From Apium graveolens (Eukaryota > Streptophyta > Magnoliopsida > Apiales > Apiaceae), in the NCBI RefSeq assembly GCF_009905375.1, contig NC_133650.1:305179574-305243573 (forward strand): a stretch of 64,000 bases of DNA, read 5' to 3'. Both the position numbers and the translations under genes were made by a program. Below the pieces are notes generated by a model. That model had not been told where the DNA came from, did not search any database, and worked only from the letters and a program-made list of their open reading frames with translations. Within the stretch, counting starts at the first letter, position 1; every line of letters starts with the position of its first letter. This document shows, in pieces, positions 13,003 through 25,283 of this stretch.

Positions 13003-13165
13003 TATAGACAACGGTTTAGAACAAAAAACTCTTGTTGGAAAATATATGAGACAACGGTTTGTGTAAGAAACCGTTACACAACTATTATTTAAATAATATA
13101 GGATATGATAACGGTATCCTGTAAGAACCGTTATGTGATAGTTGATCTTACAACAGTTACTATAT
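13003..13165. repeat. Internal cluster of CACTA-1 subterminal-type motifs
   Basis: GACAACGGTTTAGAAC, AGACAACGGTTTGTG, AAACCGTTACACAAC, GATAACGGTATCC, AAGAACCGTTATGTG and TACAACAGTTAC occur within ~160 bp. They are the same words as in the terminal regions, yet lie ~1.2 kb upstream of the Ulp1-gene start and ~8 kb from the left end. No CACTA terminus is visible beside them. They may be a TNPA-responsive promoter region or a remnant of an older element end. Confidence 0.65.
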
Positions 13166-13477
13166 CTCCAAATATATGGATAATTTATATATTTTTTAAT
13201 TTTTGATTTTTAGGTTTTAAAAAAATTAAATAATAACAGATTTTGTTGATCGTTGGATTAAACCAGATCTGTATCTAGGCCGTTGGTTTGAAGTGAATTT
13301 TTTTCATTTTCCCTCTCTTTTAAATTTCATCTCCCCCCTTTATTTTTTAGTATCCCCCGAAATATCCCCCAAAAACTTTACTCCCCAACCTCCTTCTTCC
13401 CCATCAGTTACTCCTCGTCATAACTCCCCAACCCCCTTCTTCCCCATCATCAGTTACTCTTCTTCACGGCGATCTTC

Positions 13478-13546
13478 TTCACACAATCTTCTTCCTCTTC
13501 TTCACACAATCTTCTTCCTCTTCTTCACACAATCTTCTTCCTCTTC
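13478..13546. repeat. 23-bp tandem repeat, three copies, in a CT-rich leader
   Basis: The unit TTCACACAATCTTCTTCCTC plus TTC repeats at 13478, 13501 and 13524. It lies in a strongly pyrimidine-rich stretch (13300-13560) typical of plant 5' leaders. This is followed by a plausible untranslated-leader intron with donor GTATGT at 13565 and acceptor CATAG at 14328, just before the ATG at 14332. Confidence 0.75.
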
Positions 13547-14331
13547 TTCCATTCGATTATACTGGTATGTTTCTAATTCAATTAGAGACCGTAAAGCCCT
13601 CATCTATGTTGGGGTTTTTTATTTTTAACTAAATATTTTATGAGATTTAAATGTTGCATGCTCTGTTTGATGGTATTGTGGAGTGTCTTTGCTTTGCGGA
13701 ATGTTGCATGCAATGTTTGATGGTATTGTGGAGTGTCTTTGGTTTGTTTTATTATGTAAATTTTGCATGCAATTGTGGAGTGTTGAGTGTTGATGATGAA
13801 ACCCCTGGTTTTAAACTGTAATTATCTCATGATGAAACCCCTGGTTCTTGCTATTCTCTTGTTTTTTGTTCCAAATGGATATTAATAGGGTGCTAATTTC
13901 TGTTTGAAATCTTGTAACTGTGCTAATTTCTTGTTTTTTGTTTCATGTTTCTATTGATTTTTGAGATGAAATTACTGGTTTGTTTGTTATTACTCTGCAG
14001 TCGATTAGTTAGTTGAATGTGCCCTGTGCTACTGTCCTATAATAAATGGATAATTTATCTTTATTCACATGCCGTAAGTTGTACGATTATAAGCTAGATT
14101 TTATTGGTGGTTGAATGTTTGTTTGTGTACATCTCTGGTTAGTTTAGGCACTCAAAGTGTGTCATTTCAAGTAAAATTTATAATACGCTTTTAAGTGGGA
14201 AAGTTAAGATATCTCAGATGGTTATTCTTTTGTTGTTTTTAGGTTCTTTTACCTGTAATGTCTTTGAGTTTTATTGAGTTTACTGTCATGTTAATGTTGT
14301 ACTTATTCCTTGTTTGTGTACTTCATAGGTT

Positions 14332-17300
14332 ATGGCTACTCCTAAGAAGAAGACCAAGGCAGATAAGGGAAATTTGAAAAAGAAAGCGTCTCACAGGAAT
14401 GGGTTCGAAAAGACACGATCTTCACCCCATCCAAGGACAATGAGTGTGCTAAGGGCTTTAAGAAAGACAAAGTCCACGAATAGCGAGACCTCCACTCCAT
14501 TGAGTTCTCCCCCAAAAACTGTGAAGAAGGCCATTTCTGAAAACTTACAAAAGAAAATATCAAAGAAAAGAAAACGAGAAAAAGTTGTTACCAAACCGGA
14601 CAATACTCAAGGACTAAAACTATTGAAGCGAGGCTGTGTAACAATGCACCGAATTGTGAAACGCAAGATCCGAGGGATCAAACTTACTGTGTCTTTTAAT
14701 GCAAAAGGAGAGCCATATGGTGAAGAAGGTAAAGAGATGCAATCATATATTGGAGTTTTGGCAAGAACCAAAACCCCGATCTGGCATGATTCTTGGAAAT
14801 GTGTTCCTAAAGAGACAAAGACAAAAATTTGGGACTGTGTGCAGGTAAAATGAATATAAATAACTTCCATCATTTTAACTTTTATTTTTATTAGTTGTTC
14901 TTCATTAACTAGCACCTTTTAACTTTAAATTTGTTGGTATATGTACGTAGATGGCTTATGTTGTACCTGAGTCTGCAAAAAAGTTGGTATTCAGATCGGC
15001 CGGGGCAAAATGGAGGGAATTTAAATGTCGGCTGACCAAGTACTACATTCTTCCTTATCTGGATCAACCTCAATTTTTTGCACATCCTCCTGCAGATTTT
15101 ACTTTTATAGAAAAATCACACTGGGACATATTTGTTGCTGATCGCACGTCGCCTGAGTTTCTGGTATATTTCTACTTAGCTTTATTCATTTTAATATTTA
15201 CTTAGTTATGATCTTCTAACCTTATTGCTGCTTTTTATGAAGAAAATTCATAAAGAACAACAAGAAAGAAGGAAGCTGAGTAAATATCCACATCGAATGT
15301 CTCGAAAAGGTTATGCTAATCTCGAGAATGAATGGGTTAGTGAAATGAAATAACATGCACATTTTTTGCTTCATATTAATTTTACAAGCATGTTTATGTT
15401 ATTACTAAGGTGATCCTTTACATGTAAATGTAGACTGAATCTCATCCAGATGCAGAGGAAGTAGATCGGTCGGACACTTGGATCCTAGCAAGGATGGACG
15501 AAGATGGTAATTTTTTAAATCATGAAGTTGCAGAAAAAGCTAAGGAAATTGTAAGTTATTAATATAATTGTCCATTCTATTTGATGCACATATTTGTGTA
15601 TTTTTTAATAAGGAACTGAAGTTTCAAAAGTTAAATTTTAATAAATTATATACACATGAAGCCTTTCTACAGTTTATCTTTTTCTATTACAATGTATAAT
15701 TCGAATTAGTGGTCTCTAGTTTAACTTAGGATTTGTTTGTATGCCTTTAGTGCTAGTAGCATGTTGATTGTATCATATTTAATATTAGTAGTTAATTATA
15801 TATTTTAATAATCCATTGTTCACTAAGAGAGTCAAATACACATGTTTACATTGAAAATTGGTTCATAATATTAAATGTCTATATTTTGTATTCTGTGTTG
15901 GTTAATATTTTATTTTAATATTTTTTATCCTTGGATTAGTTTGTCAATGAATGTACTTACTAGGTCCCCTGTACCACCAAGTAAACTAAGTTGTCTCTTG
16001 TGCTTGCAATTGAATCTATTAAATTAAATATATTAAAGGATGAATGTGCTTATAACTAGTAAAAACAAATTGGTGTTAGTTGTGTAATATTTTAATTAAA
16101 GGATGAATGTGCTTAAAGGATGTATGTGCTTATGGTGAAAAATGTTACTGAATTTTTTGTAGAAAAAGATGAAGGAGGAGGTTAAGGAAGGAAAGCTTAA
16201 AGTTGAAGGTACTAATGATGTGTTAACAATGGCGCTCGGTAAGCCTGAGCACGGAGGCAGAGTACGTGGTCAGGGAATTCATGTGAAGCAGTCGGTTTAT
16301 TTTGATCTTCCGAGGGAAAAAAAAGCGAGGACAGTGGAAGAAAGGGTACGTGAGGCAATTCAAAAGTACATGGCAGAGGAGACTCCAAAAATTATTAAAG
16401 AGAGAGATGCATTTTGGGCTGCTGAATTTGAAAAATATAATGCACATTCATCGAAAAATGGTGTACAATATGATGGTAGTCCGAAACCAAATTCCCAGCA
16501 GGCAAGCTGTCACTCTAAGGGTGGGGTTGATGTGGATGTGGATGTGGCTGTAGGTGATCATAAAAATGTGACATTGATAGATAATTTGTTTGTGGATTTA
16601 GCGGTAGAGCTTGAGGATAATAAAAAGGTGGCAGGTGAGGATGATAATGGAAGGGCTGTTGAGGAAATGAAAGTGGATTCTTCAGGTGGTTCTGTATGCC
16701 GATTGGCTGTTGGATCGTTGAGCAATATTGTTGCTTGTGCAACAATTGATGAAGTACACGTTTCCGAAGGACATGAGAAGACTATCCATGGAGTAAGTCT
16801 TGGAGAAAAGAACGCAAGGGTGTCTATCACTAAAGTCATTCAAGGAGATGCTAAGATTCCCTTCCCTATCGGGGATGAAATTTTGACTGCTCAAGAAGCC
16901 ATGGGAACTTTTATTGCATGGCCGAGAAACTTGATAATTGCAGGAAACAATAGCAGTACTTCTCATGTTTTGGCCGCCAAGGTCAGAATGCTTTTTTAGT
17001 ATGGTTAATATATGTACTATGTGTTTGTTTAGTCTGTTTTTTTAATTATTTTTATTTGCAATTGTTTTAGAAAACCAAGAAAGCCCGTGCTAAGAAAAAG
17101 AAGAAGACGTATAAAGTAATTGAAGATGTTGAACCAGAGCTTGTTGTTCAAATTGGTCCGAATTATCCTTCTGTAATGAAACGTTTGTGGACATGGGCAA
17201 AGGAAGCCTTGAGTGGTGGCCGAACAATTTCTTTTGAGCTAAGCAAAGAAGCATTTGGCTTTACAAAGAAGCAAATCATGTTCTTATCTGATATACATGC

Positions 17301-18900
17301 AGTGTGCTCTGGAGGTGAAATGGCCGGCTCTGTCATTTGCCTTTTTATTCAGTAAGCTTTTCATTCAAAGTTTTTTTCGGAGTATATAGCCTTGGAATAA
17401 ATATGACAATCTTTACTAAGGACTGCTTAATTTAATTTGTAGCTTCTTGAATGAATATGTGAAGAAGCATAAGATGGTCAACATGATTAGCTTTGTAGAT
17501 CCGGGCACAATCGGTGCCATTGGATGTGGCAGTGCAGTGCAGAGGTCGCGTGAATTGTGTTCAAGATTTAAAGATTCTAGGAAAGAGCAGCATTTTCTCC
17601 TGCCGTACAATGATGTGTAAGTATTTTTACTATCCCAAGCTATTAAGCTGTTAAGCCTTGCCAGTTTTTTATTAATTTTTTTCAAGAATTTAGCTTTAAT
17701 TTTGTAAGGAATGGGTTCAACTGTATAGTTAAACTCGATAATATTTGTTGAAATTTATATTAATTGCATTGGTTCATTATAAACGTAATCAAATGCCTTG
17801 ACAGTTTTGAAGTTAATATAAAAGTAATCAAGTGGCTTACAGTATTTAATTGATTTTGTTACTAGATGTTAGGTTTGTTTCTAAGACGGGGGAAATTGTA
17901 TAGTTCAACCTCATAATATTTGAAGTTCAAATTTGATGATAATTGTATAGGTTCAGTTTTAAAGTTGATTTATTTACTGGAATTTAAATTTTATCAGTAT
18001 GAGCCTTCAATTTTTGATGTTATACCTGATCATGTTTATTACAGTAAATTACACTCTACTAGTATCACATTTTAGATTATTTTTCACAAATAGTGAGTTT
18101 AAATAATTTTTAGGTTGATTTTAATTCAATAGAAATGTAATTTTTTTTATGATATTTAAGTTGTTTGAGTGACAAAAAAGCATCAAATTTAGGCTTTACT
18201 ATTTAACAAGCACCTCTGTTTATTTTTTGTAGCAACCACTGGACCCTGACAGTTGTCAATCCAGACGCAGAGGTAGTCTACTATATGGACCCTCTTAAAC
18301 GCCGAATTGCAAATGGAGAATGGGTGGATGTTGTCGACAAGTAAGAGTTCACGTTATAAAATTTGATTATTAAGTCTTAACTTATAAATCTTGTCCGACC
18401 ATATTTTGTAGTGGTTATTTTGTGTTTTGATATATCTCGTTTTGGTTGCAGTGCCATTAAAATGTACAAGGAGGATTTGAAAAAGGTTCCGAAGAAGAAA
18501 GTATTGTGGGAGAACATGGCGGTATTTATTTATTTTTGTGATCATATATTAATTATGTTATTAAAGGAGACTGGATATTTTAAATGATTTTATGTTTGAT
18601 ATTTTAGGGAGTTCCAGTGCAAACCGGGAACAAGGATTGTGGCCTGTTTGTGATGCGATACATGATGGAAATCATTCATGATAAGGAGCTGGACTTTGCT
18701 AATAAGGTGACAATTGACTATCTATGGGCCTTTTCATCCACTTTGTATTTACTCTTATAAGGGCAGAACATGTTACTTATACAAAATTTTGGATCATATT
18801 TCAGTGGCTGCGTAGATCAAACCTGGTTTACACTGAGGATGACATCAACGAGATCAGGGTTCAGTTTGCAAAATATTTTATGAAACATTGTGCAAGCTAG
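14332..18900 (+). CDS. Transposase_24-like / Ulp1 (SUMO-protease-type) fusion protein of CACTA-1, 11 coding exons, 860 aa
   Basis: Exons: 14332-14844, 14951-15163, 15243-15335, 15434-15550, 16163-16981, 17071-17351, 17443-17616, 18233-18340, 18452-18521, 18608-18706, 18805-18900. All have GT-AG borders and total 2583 nt with no internal stop. Residues 1-110 are Lys/Arg-rich and likely nuclear or DNA-binding. Exons 2-4 (~172-312) follow the plant Ptta/En-Spm Transposase_24 pattern: a WREFKCRL block, WDIFVADRTSPEF, KYPHRMSRKGYANLE, then DRSDTW. The middle (exon 5) is acidic and low-complexity. The C terminus is a Ulp1-type C48 cysteine protease: His739 in NHWTLTV, Asp756 in YYMDPL, Gln801 in PVQTGNKDCG, Cys807 in DCGLF. 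All four are present. Ulp1 enzymes cleave SUMO from proteins; whether this one does is unknown. TNPA-type proteins bind element ends. A leader intron (13565-14328) probably precedes the ATG. Confidence 0.85.
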
Positions 18901-18962
18901 GTCCTCGCCTTTCTTTTCTTTTGAACTTATCGTAAACTGGATGTTTTATGTATGTAGTTGGT

Positions 18963-19061
18963 GACAAGTAGACTCGTTTGAATTTATCGTATGTTGACAA
19001 GTAGACTCGTTTGAACTTATCGTATGTTGACAAGTAGACTCGTTTGAACTTATCGTAAAGT
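18963..19061. repeat. 33-bp tandem repeat, three copies, 3' of the Ulp1 gene
   Basis: GACAAGTAGACTCGTTTGAA plus TTATCGTATGTT-type sequence repeats at 18963, 18996 and 19029. It lies in the likely 3' untranslated region, 60 bp after the stop. Up to ~19310 it is followed by irregular GATTATGGTATG repeats. Confidence 0.8.
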
Positions 19062-19374
19062 GGATGTTTTATGTATGTAGTTGGTGATAAGTAGACTTGC
19101 GATAATGTATTTTGTGTTCGGTGGATTGCTGGTAGTTTGGTAGGTAGATCTGGTTGTTTTGGATTGTTGAACGGATGGACTATGGTATGGTATGGATTAT
19201 GGTGTGGTAGTGAATTGGTTTTGTTTTGGCGGGGGCCTAGATTATGGTATGATTTTGTTTTGGATTATGGTATGAATTATGGTATTTTTATTTTGGCAGG
19301 GGACTGATTTTTGTGGTTTTTTATGCAGCTGGTTTTAATTAAATATGAAATTGATATGCAAAATGCATATACCT

Positions 19375-19893
19375 AATAAGATAATGGTTTTTTAAACTGT
19401 TGTCTATTACTTAGTAAACTGTTGTGTTACAAATGTTTCTTCAATGGTTCCCGAAAAATAATTCGTTATCTATTTTGCATTATAACACCACCCTAAAACT
19501 GTTGTCTAAAAGATACTTATATTACTACCTCTGAAAATAACTGTTGTTGTTCTATTATATAAATAATAGATGGATAAAATAACTATTGTTTGGAAAAGAT
19601 ATTTAAAATTGGAAAGAAAATTTAGAACTTTCTCATGACGTAAATAAACCGTTGTTTATTACTAAGAAAACTGTCATGTTAAAAATGTTCCAACAATTGT
19701 TTTTCTAAAACAACCGTTGTGTCATCCAGATTGTAACCAGTGTTAAACACTGTTGTTGAATCTCCCTTATTACAACTGTATTAACAACCGTTGTCCAACC
19801 TTCGATCACACGAGTGTTGGATAGACAACGGAAAAACTATCTTTCAGACAACGAAAAAAAAAACAGTTGTATGATTGCAAAAATGTTGTAGTG
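19375..19893. repeat. CACTA-1 right subterminal repeats and TIR
   Basis: AACTGTTGTCTA, AACCGTTGT and ACAACGG words recur through this stretch, mostly in the orientation opposite to those at the left end. The right TIR closes the element at 19893, followed by the TGT target duplication. Confidence 0.8.
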
Positions 19894-20870
19894 TGTCGTC
19901 GAATATGAAGAAGAGAAACAATCAATTAATATATTATTATAATTTCATTTTAATTAAAAATTATTATATATCCTTTTTTATACCTATTTAGTTGCAGAAT
20001 ATGAGGCGTCATCGAAAATGACGCTGAGATACTGTCAATAAATATCTTATTTTGATTTTATTCCAATTTTAAAATTATAATTTCAAAATTATTGTATATC
20101 CTTTGTTATATTATTAGAAATGCTATGTACCCAAAATTGAATCCCAAACTCATTCCAAAATTTCATGTGTCACCTGTTTATTGGTCATGGCATAATTAAA
20201 TAAGATGAGCCTCATGCATTCATATCAATCATCCCAAATAGAATAGCCTAAATTGCCACATCACTAATGGGTACCCAGCACTACATTTAAAATATTGAGT
20301 GATAGAAAATGAGGCGGCATTGAAAAGAAATTTGAGAAACTGTTAATTAATATTTTATTCTAGTATTACTCCATTTTTAAATTATTTTATATCTTCTTTT
20401 ATATCTCATTAGTTGCAAAATACGAGGCGTCGTCGAGGCCGAGAAATTATCAATTAATATCTTATTTTGATTTTATTCCAATTTCAAAATTAATGTATAT
20501 ACTAGATTATATCTTTTAGTTATAGAATACGAGACATCTCGAAAACGAAATCGAGAAACATTCAATAAATATTTTATTTTGATTTTATTCCAATATCAAA
20601 TTTATTGTATATCATCTTCATACTTTTTTAGTTGGAGAATACCAGGCGTCATTTTCGACGATGCCGAGAAATTATCAATAAATAACTTATCTTGATATTA
20701 TTTAAATTTTTAAAATTATTGTTTATCCTCTATTATACTTTTTTTAGTGACAAAATACGAGGCGTCGTCGAAGACGACGGCGAGTAATTATCAATAAATA
20801 TCTTATTTTGATTTTAGTCAAATTTCAAAATTATTGAGAAAATATTTAAGCAAAAAATTGACATGATCTG
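19894..20870. repeat. Right part of the ~112-bp palindromic-core repeat array
   Basis: The array interrupted by CACTA-1 continues here. Cores start at about 20003, 20311, 20424, 20531, 20643 and 20759, giving spacings of 308, 113, 107, 112 and 116; the 308 gap contains a MITE-like insertion. The best core (20759) reads GAGGCGTCGTCGAAGACGACG, in which CGTCGTC and GACGACG form a 7-bp inverted repeat around GAA. GAGAAA, a TTATTTTGATTTTATTCC-type stretch and TTTAGTTGCAGAATA recur between cores. Confidence 0.8.
20116..20292. mobile_element. Possible MITE within the repeat array
   Basis: The segment between AGAAATGCTATGTACCCA and TGGGTACCCAGCACTACATT interrupts the array spacing by ~190 bp. Its ends are imperfect inverses (ATG..TGTACCCA and TGGGTACCCA..CAT). 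The superfamily and target duplication were not resolved. Confidence 0.45.
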
Positions 20871-23289
20871 ATTTTTATAAAATGTAATTACCGAAATTGT
20901 GAACTACAAAATTTTGCATTATTTTTTAATTCACATTTTTTATTAAATATACATATTTTAGTACTTCAAATATACATATTAAGATATATATATATATAAT
21001 TTTAATAAATTAGGGATATTCATTGAACATACTTCACAAACTAATATATTTTATAGTGTTTTGATTGTAGAACATAGGTGATCTCCGATTAAATAGTGGC
21101 ATCCATAGAAATTTCCTACATATATACATAAAGAAAATTAAAAAAAGCTTACTTTGATGCATAACTTAAATATTTTATTTCAACAATACTTAAAAAAGTT
21201 TATTTGACATAGTACGAGATCATATTTCTAAGCCATTAAATTATGGGATATTTTATACATTTGTTTAACATATAGTGATTTCTTGGATGTACATATAGGT
21301 GTACCATAATATTATTATTACCTTAATAAGGATCGAGAATAGTGATGAATCGTGTAACATCTAAGCATTCATTTTCCATCTACACACAACAACAAAAAAG
21401 AAGGCTATAGTATTATAAGGAAGTTTGGGACCGGTGTTACATTAATATCTCAAATACAATTATATCGTTTATATCTTCATTTTTCCCATTTTCTGTTTTG
21501 TTTTTCTCCAAATCCTCCGCTACAAGATCATAAAATGTTGTCATATCGTACTTGGTTGTTGCAGTTTAATTGGTAAACATTTTGCTTGTTAATTAACAAA
21601 ATAACAAATATGTACCTCCATGTGATATAACACTCAAATTTTTTCTTCCAAACTATATTTATCAAATACCTATGTCACAATACAGACATTATATGCTTAT
21701 TATAAGTACAAGTTGGATTACAACATATTTGTTCTGCGTTTAACTATTCTATGGATTGCTCAAATGCATGTTTGTAACATTTGGTACAAAGTATTCTTTT
21801 AACTCAGACTCAATCCCCAAGTTTTAAATATACTTCATTTTCATCTATAATTGTTAAATCATTATATGTTTACTTAATAGCTATTTGATTCTATGATATG
21901 AAGAATATGTATGGATGAATAAAATCAGATTCGAACAATTACTTAATCATTCATTACTAATGTTCAACAAACCTAAATATATACACAAAAGTATCATATG
22001 TAATATCATATGTGAAAAAAAAAATTAATGATGTAAGGGTGCATATACAGGAGGAAGTAACAAAATGGACACGGTGAATAAAAATAATACCTACATTTTA
22101 TATTTAAGTGATAGTTACTTTGTAGTTGTAGTAAAAATAATAACTGAAACTTTTTGGTGCCTGATAAAAGAATATTAGATGTGTCAATTGTGTTTCAATT
22201 TGGCCATAATTTGGTATCTATACATTTTCTTCATAAAATTGAACCACATTAATTAATTTATGCTATTGTCTAATTTGAAACTTTTGTTTTTCTCTTTTAT
22301 ATTAGCAACAAAAAAATAAAACTAACATTATATCACAACTTTTCGTGGCAATATTATTTGAGATACTTTTACCTAAACTTAATAACATGATTCCCGGCGA
22401 AAAATAAAATATTCAAATTATAAAAAGAAATGGTAAAATAATTTATTTGGTGCTAATCGTAAAAAAATAATAAAATTAATAAGATTTCCATAGATTCGTT
22501 AATGTTAATACGACGTGATATTCTTGGTTGTCTACCTACTGGAATTGGAAGGTTGTAGTCAAGAAATGTCACCAACCTTACCAATGGATACAATGGTGCT
22601 GGTGCATCGTGCATGTTAAAAGAACTTCATCGGAAGTTATCATGCATGTTCTAGATCAATTACGTTCTGGCCTGTTTTGGCATATATACCATCTAATCTA
22701 CCGTCTGATTCAAATTTGACAAAATTAGAAATCTTGTCATCAACTTGGATCTCCACTCAACAACTATTATATATAATCATAAATTTGCAATAGGTTAATG
22801 CTTAAAATAATGTTTATGAATCACTTTAAATATAAAATAATTATTAATTTATTTTTTAATTATTTAATGTGTGTCCAGATTCCAAAATAAGTCAAATGTA
22901 TCGGACAACTTGAGTAATTAACAAGCCTATTACAGACCCCAAATAGATTGGTGCATATAATAATAGAAGAGTGTTGGACCAAATGCAGTCATCATGGGTA
23001 ATTAACAAGTTAATCAAATGCCCCTAATAAATTTATGCATATAATAATAGTACTTTGAATTATAAAATTAACAAAAGTCTTTAATATTATTAATATGGAA
23101 CTAAGGTGTTTCAATAATCCCTCAAAATTTCTTAAAATGTTTTTATTTAAATTTATTAGCAGCATGAAAACGTGGAGGTTGGTGTTTTATCAGTTAAGCT
23201 ATTAGAATTATCTAACCGGATAATGAATTGAAGTCTAGCCTGCAAAAGCCAAAAACAATTATCAAAAATCGGGAATACCGGTATTAGAG
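20871..23289. other. AT-rich intergenic DNA, gene-free
   Basis: No intact gene. Bases 21665-22092 are missing from unit B. Around 22515-22770 composition is more coding-like, and translated pieces such as LPTGIGRL and NLTKLEILS recall leucine-rich repeats, but stops interrupt every frame. I would call it, at most, a decayed LRR-like remnant. Confidence 0.4.
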
Positions 23290-23948
23290 ACCGGAAAAAA
23301 AAACTTGTGAAAAGTCTTTATGATCGTCAAGCGTTGGTTGGTTCGTCACAAACGACCGTGTGGGTCACACGTTAGTTGATTTTGATCCTCATTTTCAACC
23401 GAATATAACCAATCAACATGGTTGGTCGCAATTATGATTATAATCAACCAAGTACCGACCCACGGTTCATCATTTTTTCTTTTCTTTTCTTTTCCAACCG
23501 ACTAAAAGTAATCGACTGATTTCGGTTGATTAAGTTTTTTGTAGGTCCCATATTCTAGCCCAACAGTCATGTGACAGTTCATATCGGATTAAAATGCAAC
23601 TGAAATTGGTTGGAAAAAGATTAGTTAAAAATATAGAATAGCATTATAATTATTAAAGACCGAGATCGGTTAGAAAATGTGTGATGGAAAATGCATGGTA
23701 AATAAATGCATTGTAATGCAGTGTCGCAACGTTATTGACCGATATTAGAAAATCAAAATTTCATAAACAACCGAAAAAGTTGGTCGTTTAAGGATCGATT
23801 TGCTTTTATTTCTAATTAAAGGGTCAAAACTAACCATGTTTTAAACGACCAATTATATTAATCGTTTGTGGTCGGTTCTTCATTCATTTCCAAATCGACA
23901 AGGTCATTTGCGATCATTTTTCGGTTATTGATGACTCTTTTTTCCGGT
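23290..23948. mobile_element. Possible 0.66-kb non-autonomous element with ACCGGAAAAAA ends
   Basis: ACCGGAAAAAA at 23290 is exactly mirrored by TTTTTTCCGGT ending at 23948. The interior has many short words of type AACGACC, GGTTGGTCG and AATCGACTGA in both orientations, like subterminal repeats. The target duplication is unclear and no coding capacity is present. Confidence 0.45.
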
Positions 23949-24249
23949 AATCATATTTATAAGTGAAAATTAATTGTATCGACCTAAGGTACATATAGTA
24001 ACCAAAAAGTCGGTCTACTGAAAGCCAGTTTAAAAATAGGGTCATGCATACACCATATTAGCTGCATCATAAACATATCTTTCCAATGGATTCGTTGGTA
24101 CAGATAAAAAATAAGTTCATATGAAGATGAATAAACTTGCATGTTAGTAATGTAATTATCAGCTGCTTCAATAATGCTTACGGTTTTAAAAGCAGCCATT
24201 AAACTTGCATCTTTTACTCTATTCTTAAATGTAAGCTAATTGTCTGTAC

Positions 24250-24967
24250 TAGGGGTGTACAGACGAACCGTTCAACCGCATCCAACCGCTCAACCGCTCG
24301 CAACTGAACCGCATTTTGCGGATAATCGCGAAACGCGGGTTGGTTGTGGATTTAAATTTTAAAAACTGCTCATTCGCGGTTTGGATGCGGTTTTAAATTT
24401 TTAAAAATCGCAAAATTGCAACCGCAACCATAACTCGCAACATATATTTAATATAAAATATATTTTCAAAAATGTAGTTGATATCATATAAATTAATAAG
24501 TATACACATTTATTAACTAATCTTAAGTTAATTTTAATACTTCATTCATAAGATTCACAATCATTATAAGATATATAACCAAAATAAATAGAAAATGTAA
24601 TTAACATGTAATTTTATTTTTATCCTTTTCTTTTTTCTTTTCTCTCACCTCCATATTTTTGTATGTTTTTAATATCCTTACTCCATACGGAGCATTAGTT
24701 TGTATTTTATTTTTAAATTTAAATTTATCACGTAACTTAAACTTGAATTTATTATTATTCTGAATTTATTTTTTTGCAATTTATTAATTATTTTAAAATA
24801 AGTGGTTAAACCGCAAACCGATCCGCAATAACCGCAAATTCGCAAACGCAATTGACGCGGTTAACCGCAACCGCCGGTTGCGGATGACAATTTTCTAAAA
24901 CCGCTCTTCGCAGTTTGGTTCGACTTTTACCCCAAAACTGATCCGATCCGAACCGCGTACACCCCTA
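24250..24967. mobile_element. hAT-like non-autonomous element, 718 bp
   Basis: Ends TAGGGGTGTAC and GTACACCCCTA fall where hAT-type inverted repeats would. The flanking 8-mers GTCTGTAC (24242-24249) and ATCTGTAC (24968-24975) match at 7 of 8 positions, the target-duplication length of the hAT superfamily. Inside each end are GC-richer blocks with repeated AACCGC and GCAACCGC words. The centre is AT-rich and non-coding. Confidence 0.75.
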
Positions 24968-25283
24968 ATCTGTACTATCCTGTCATAATTAAAAAAAATA
25001 CCAAAAATATACCTTTTTCTATTTGTTATTTCCAAGATTAACTTCATTCGTGTACAAACTGAGATTATAGAATAGATAAAAAATAAATTAAAAAATGTTG
25101 TTATTAGAGTTGAACCAAGTCATTCAGGTTCACCTATAAATCTTCATACCAGTATATGCGAGTATGAGAGATAATGAACATTTTATTTAAATTCAAACAT
25201 AATTTATGAATATTTGTAGAGTTATTTAAAAAAAGTTGAACTAAGGATATTTTTAGGTAATTAATTACACACAGAGGGGGGGT

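Larger units (their letters stand above)
5009..19893. mobile_element. CACTA-1: complete 14.9-kb CACTA (En/Spm) DNA transposon
   Basis: The left end starts CACTACAAGAAAAATGCAATC. The right end is its imperfect inverse, ending GATTGCAAAAATGTTGTAGTG at 19893. Both sides are flanked by TGT (5006-5008 and 19894-19896), the 3-bp target duplication expected of CACTA elements. Dense subterminal repeats built on ACAACGGTT / AACCGTTGT fill ~650 bp at the left and ~520 bp at the right. Inside are a divergent pair of genes, a TNP2-type transposase (minus) and a TNPA/Transposase_24-Ulp1 protein (plus). Both splice conceptually to full open frames, so the element may be autonomous. CACTA elements move by cut-and-paste; TNP2/TNPD is the catalytic protein and TNPA-type proteins bind the subterminal repeats. 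Both flanks are the same ~112-bp repeat, which joins cleanly if the element is removed. Confidence 0.9.

Noticed and set aside
14342..14915. Minus-strand open frames over the first exon of the Ulp1 gene, and more at 16223-16966
   Set aside because: Antisense to real exons of a spliced gene; no recognisable protein.
22528..22719. 63-aa open frame, repeated at 48652
   Set aside because: Repeated only because of the duplication; the more coding-like reading of this area (LRR-like words) is in other frames and is interrupted by stops.
23984..24199. Minus-strand 71-aa open frame, repeated at 50108
   Set aside because: Looks faintly coding, but no family recognised and no flanking exons; not enough to call a gene.
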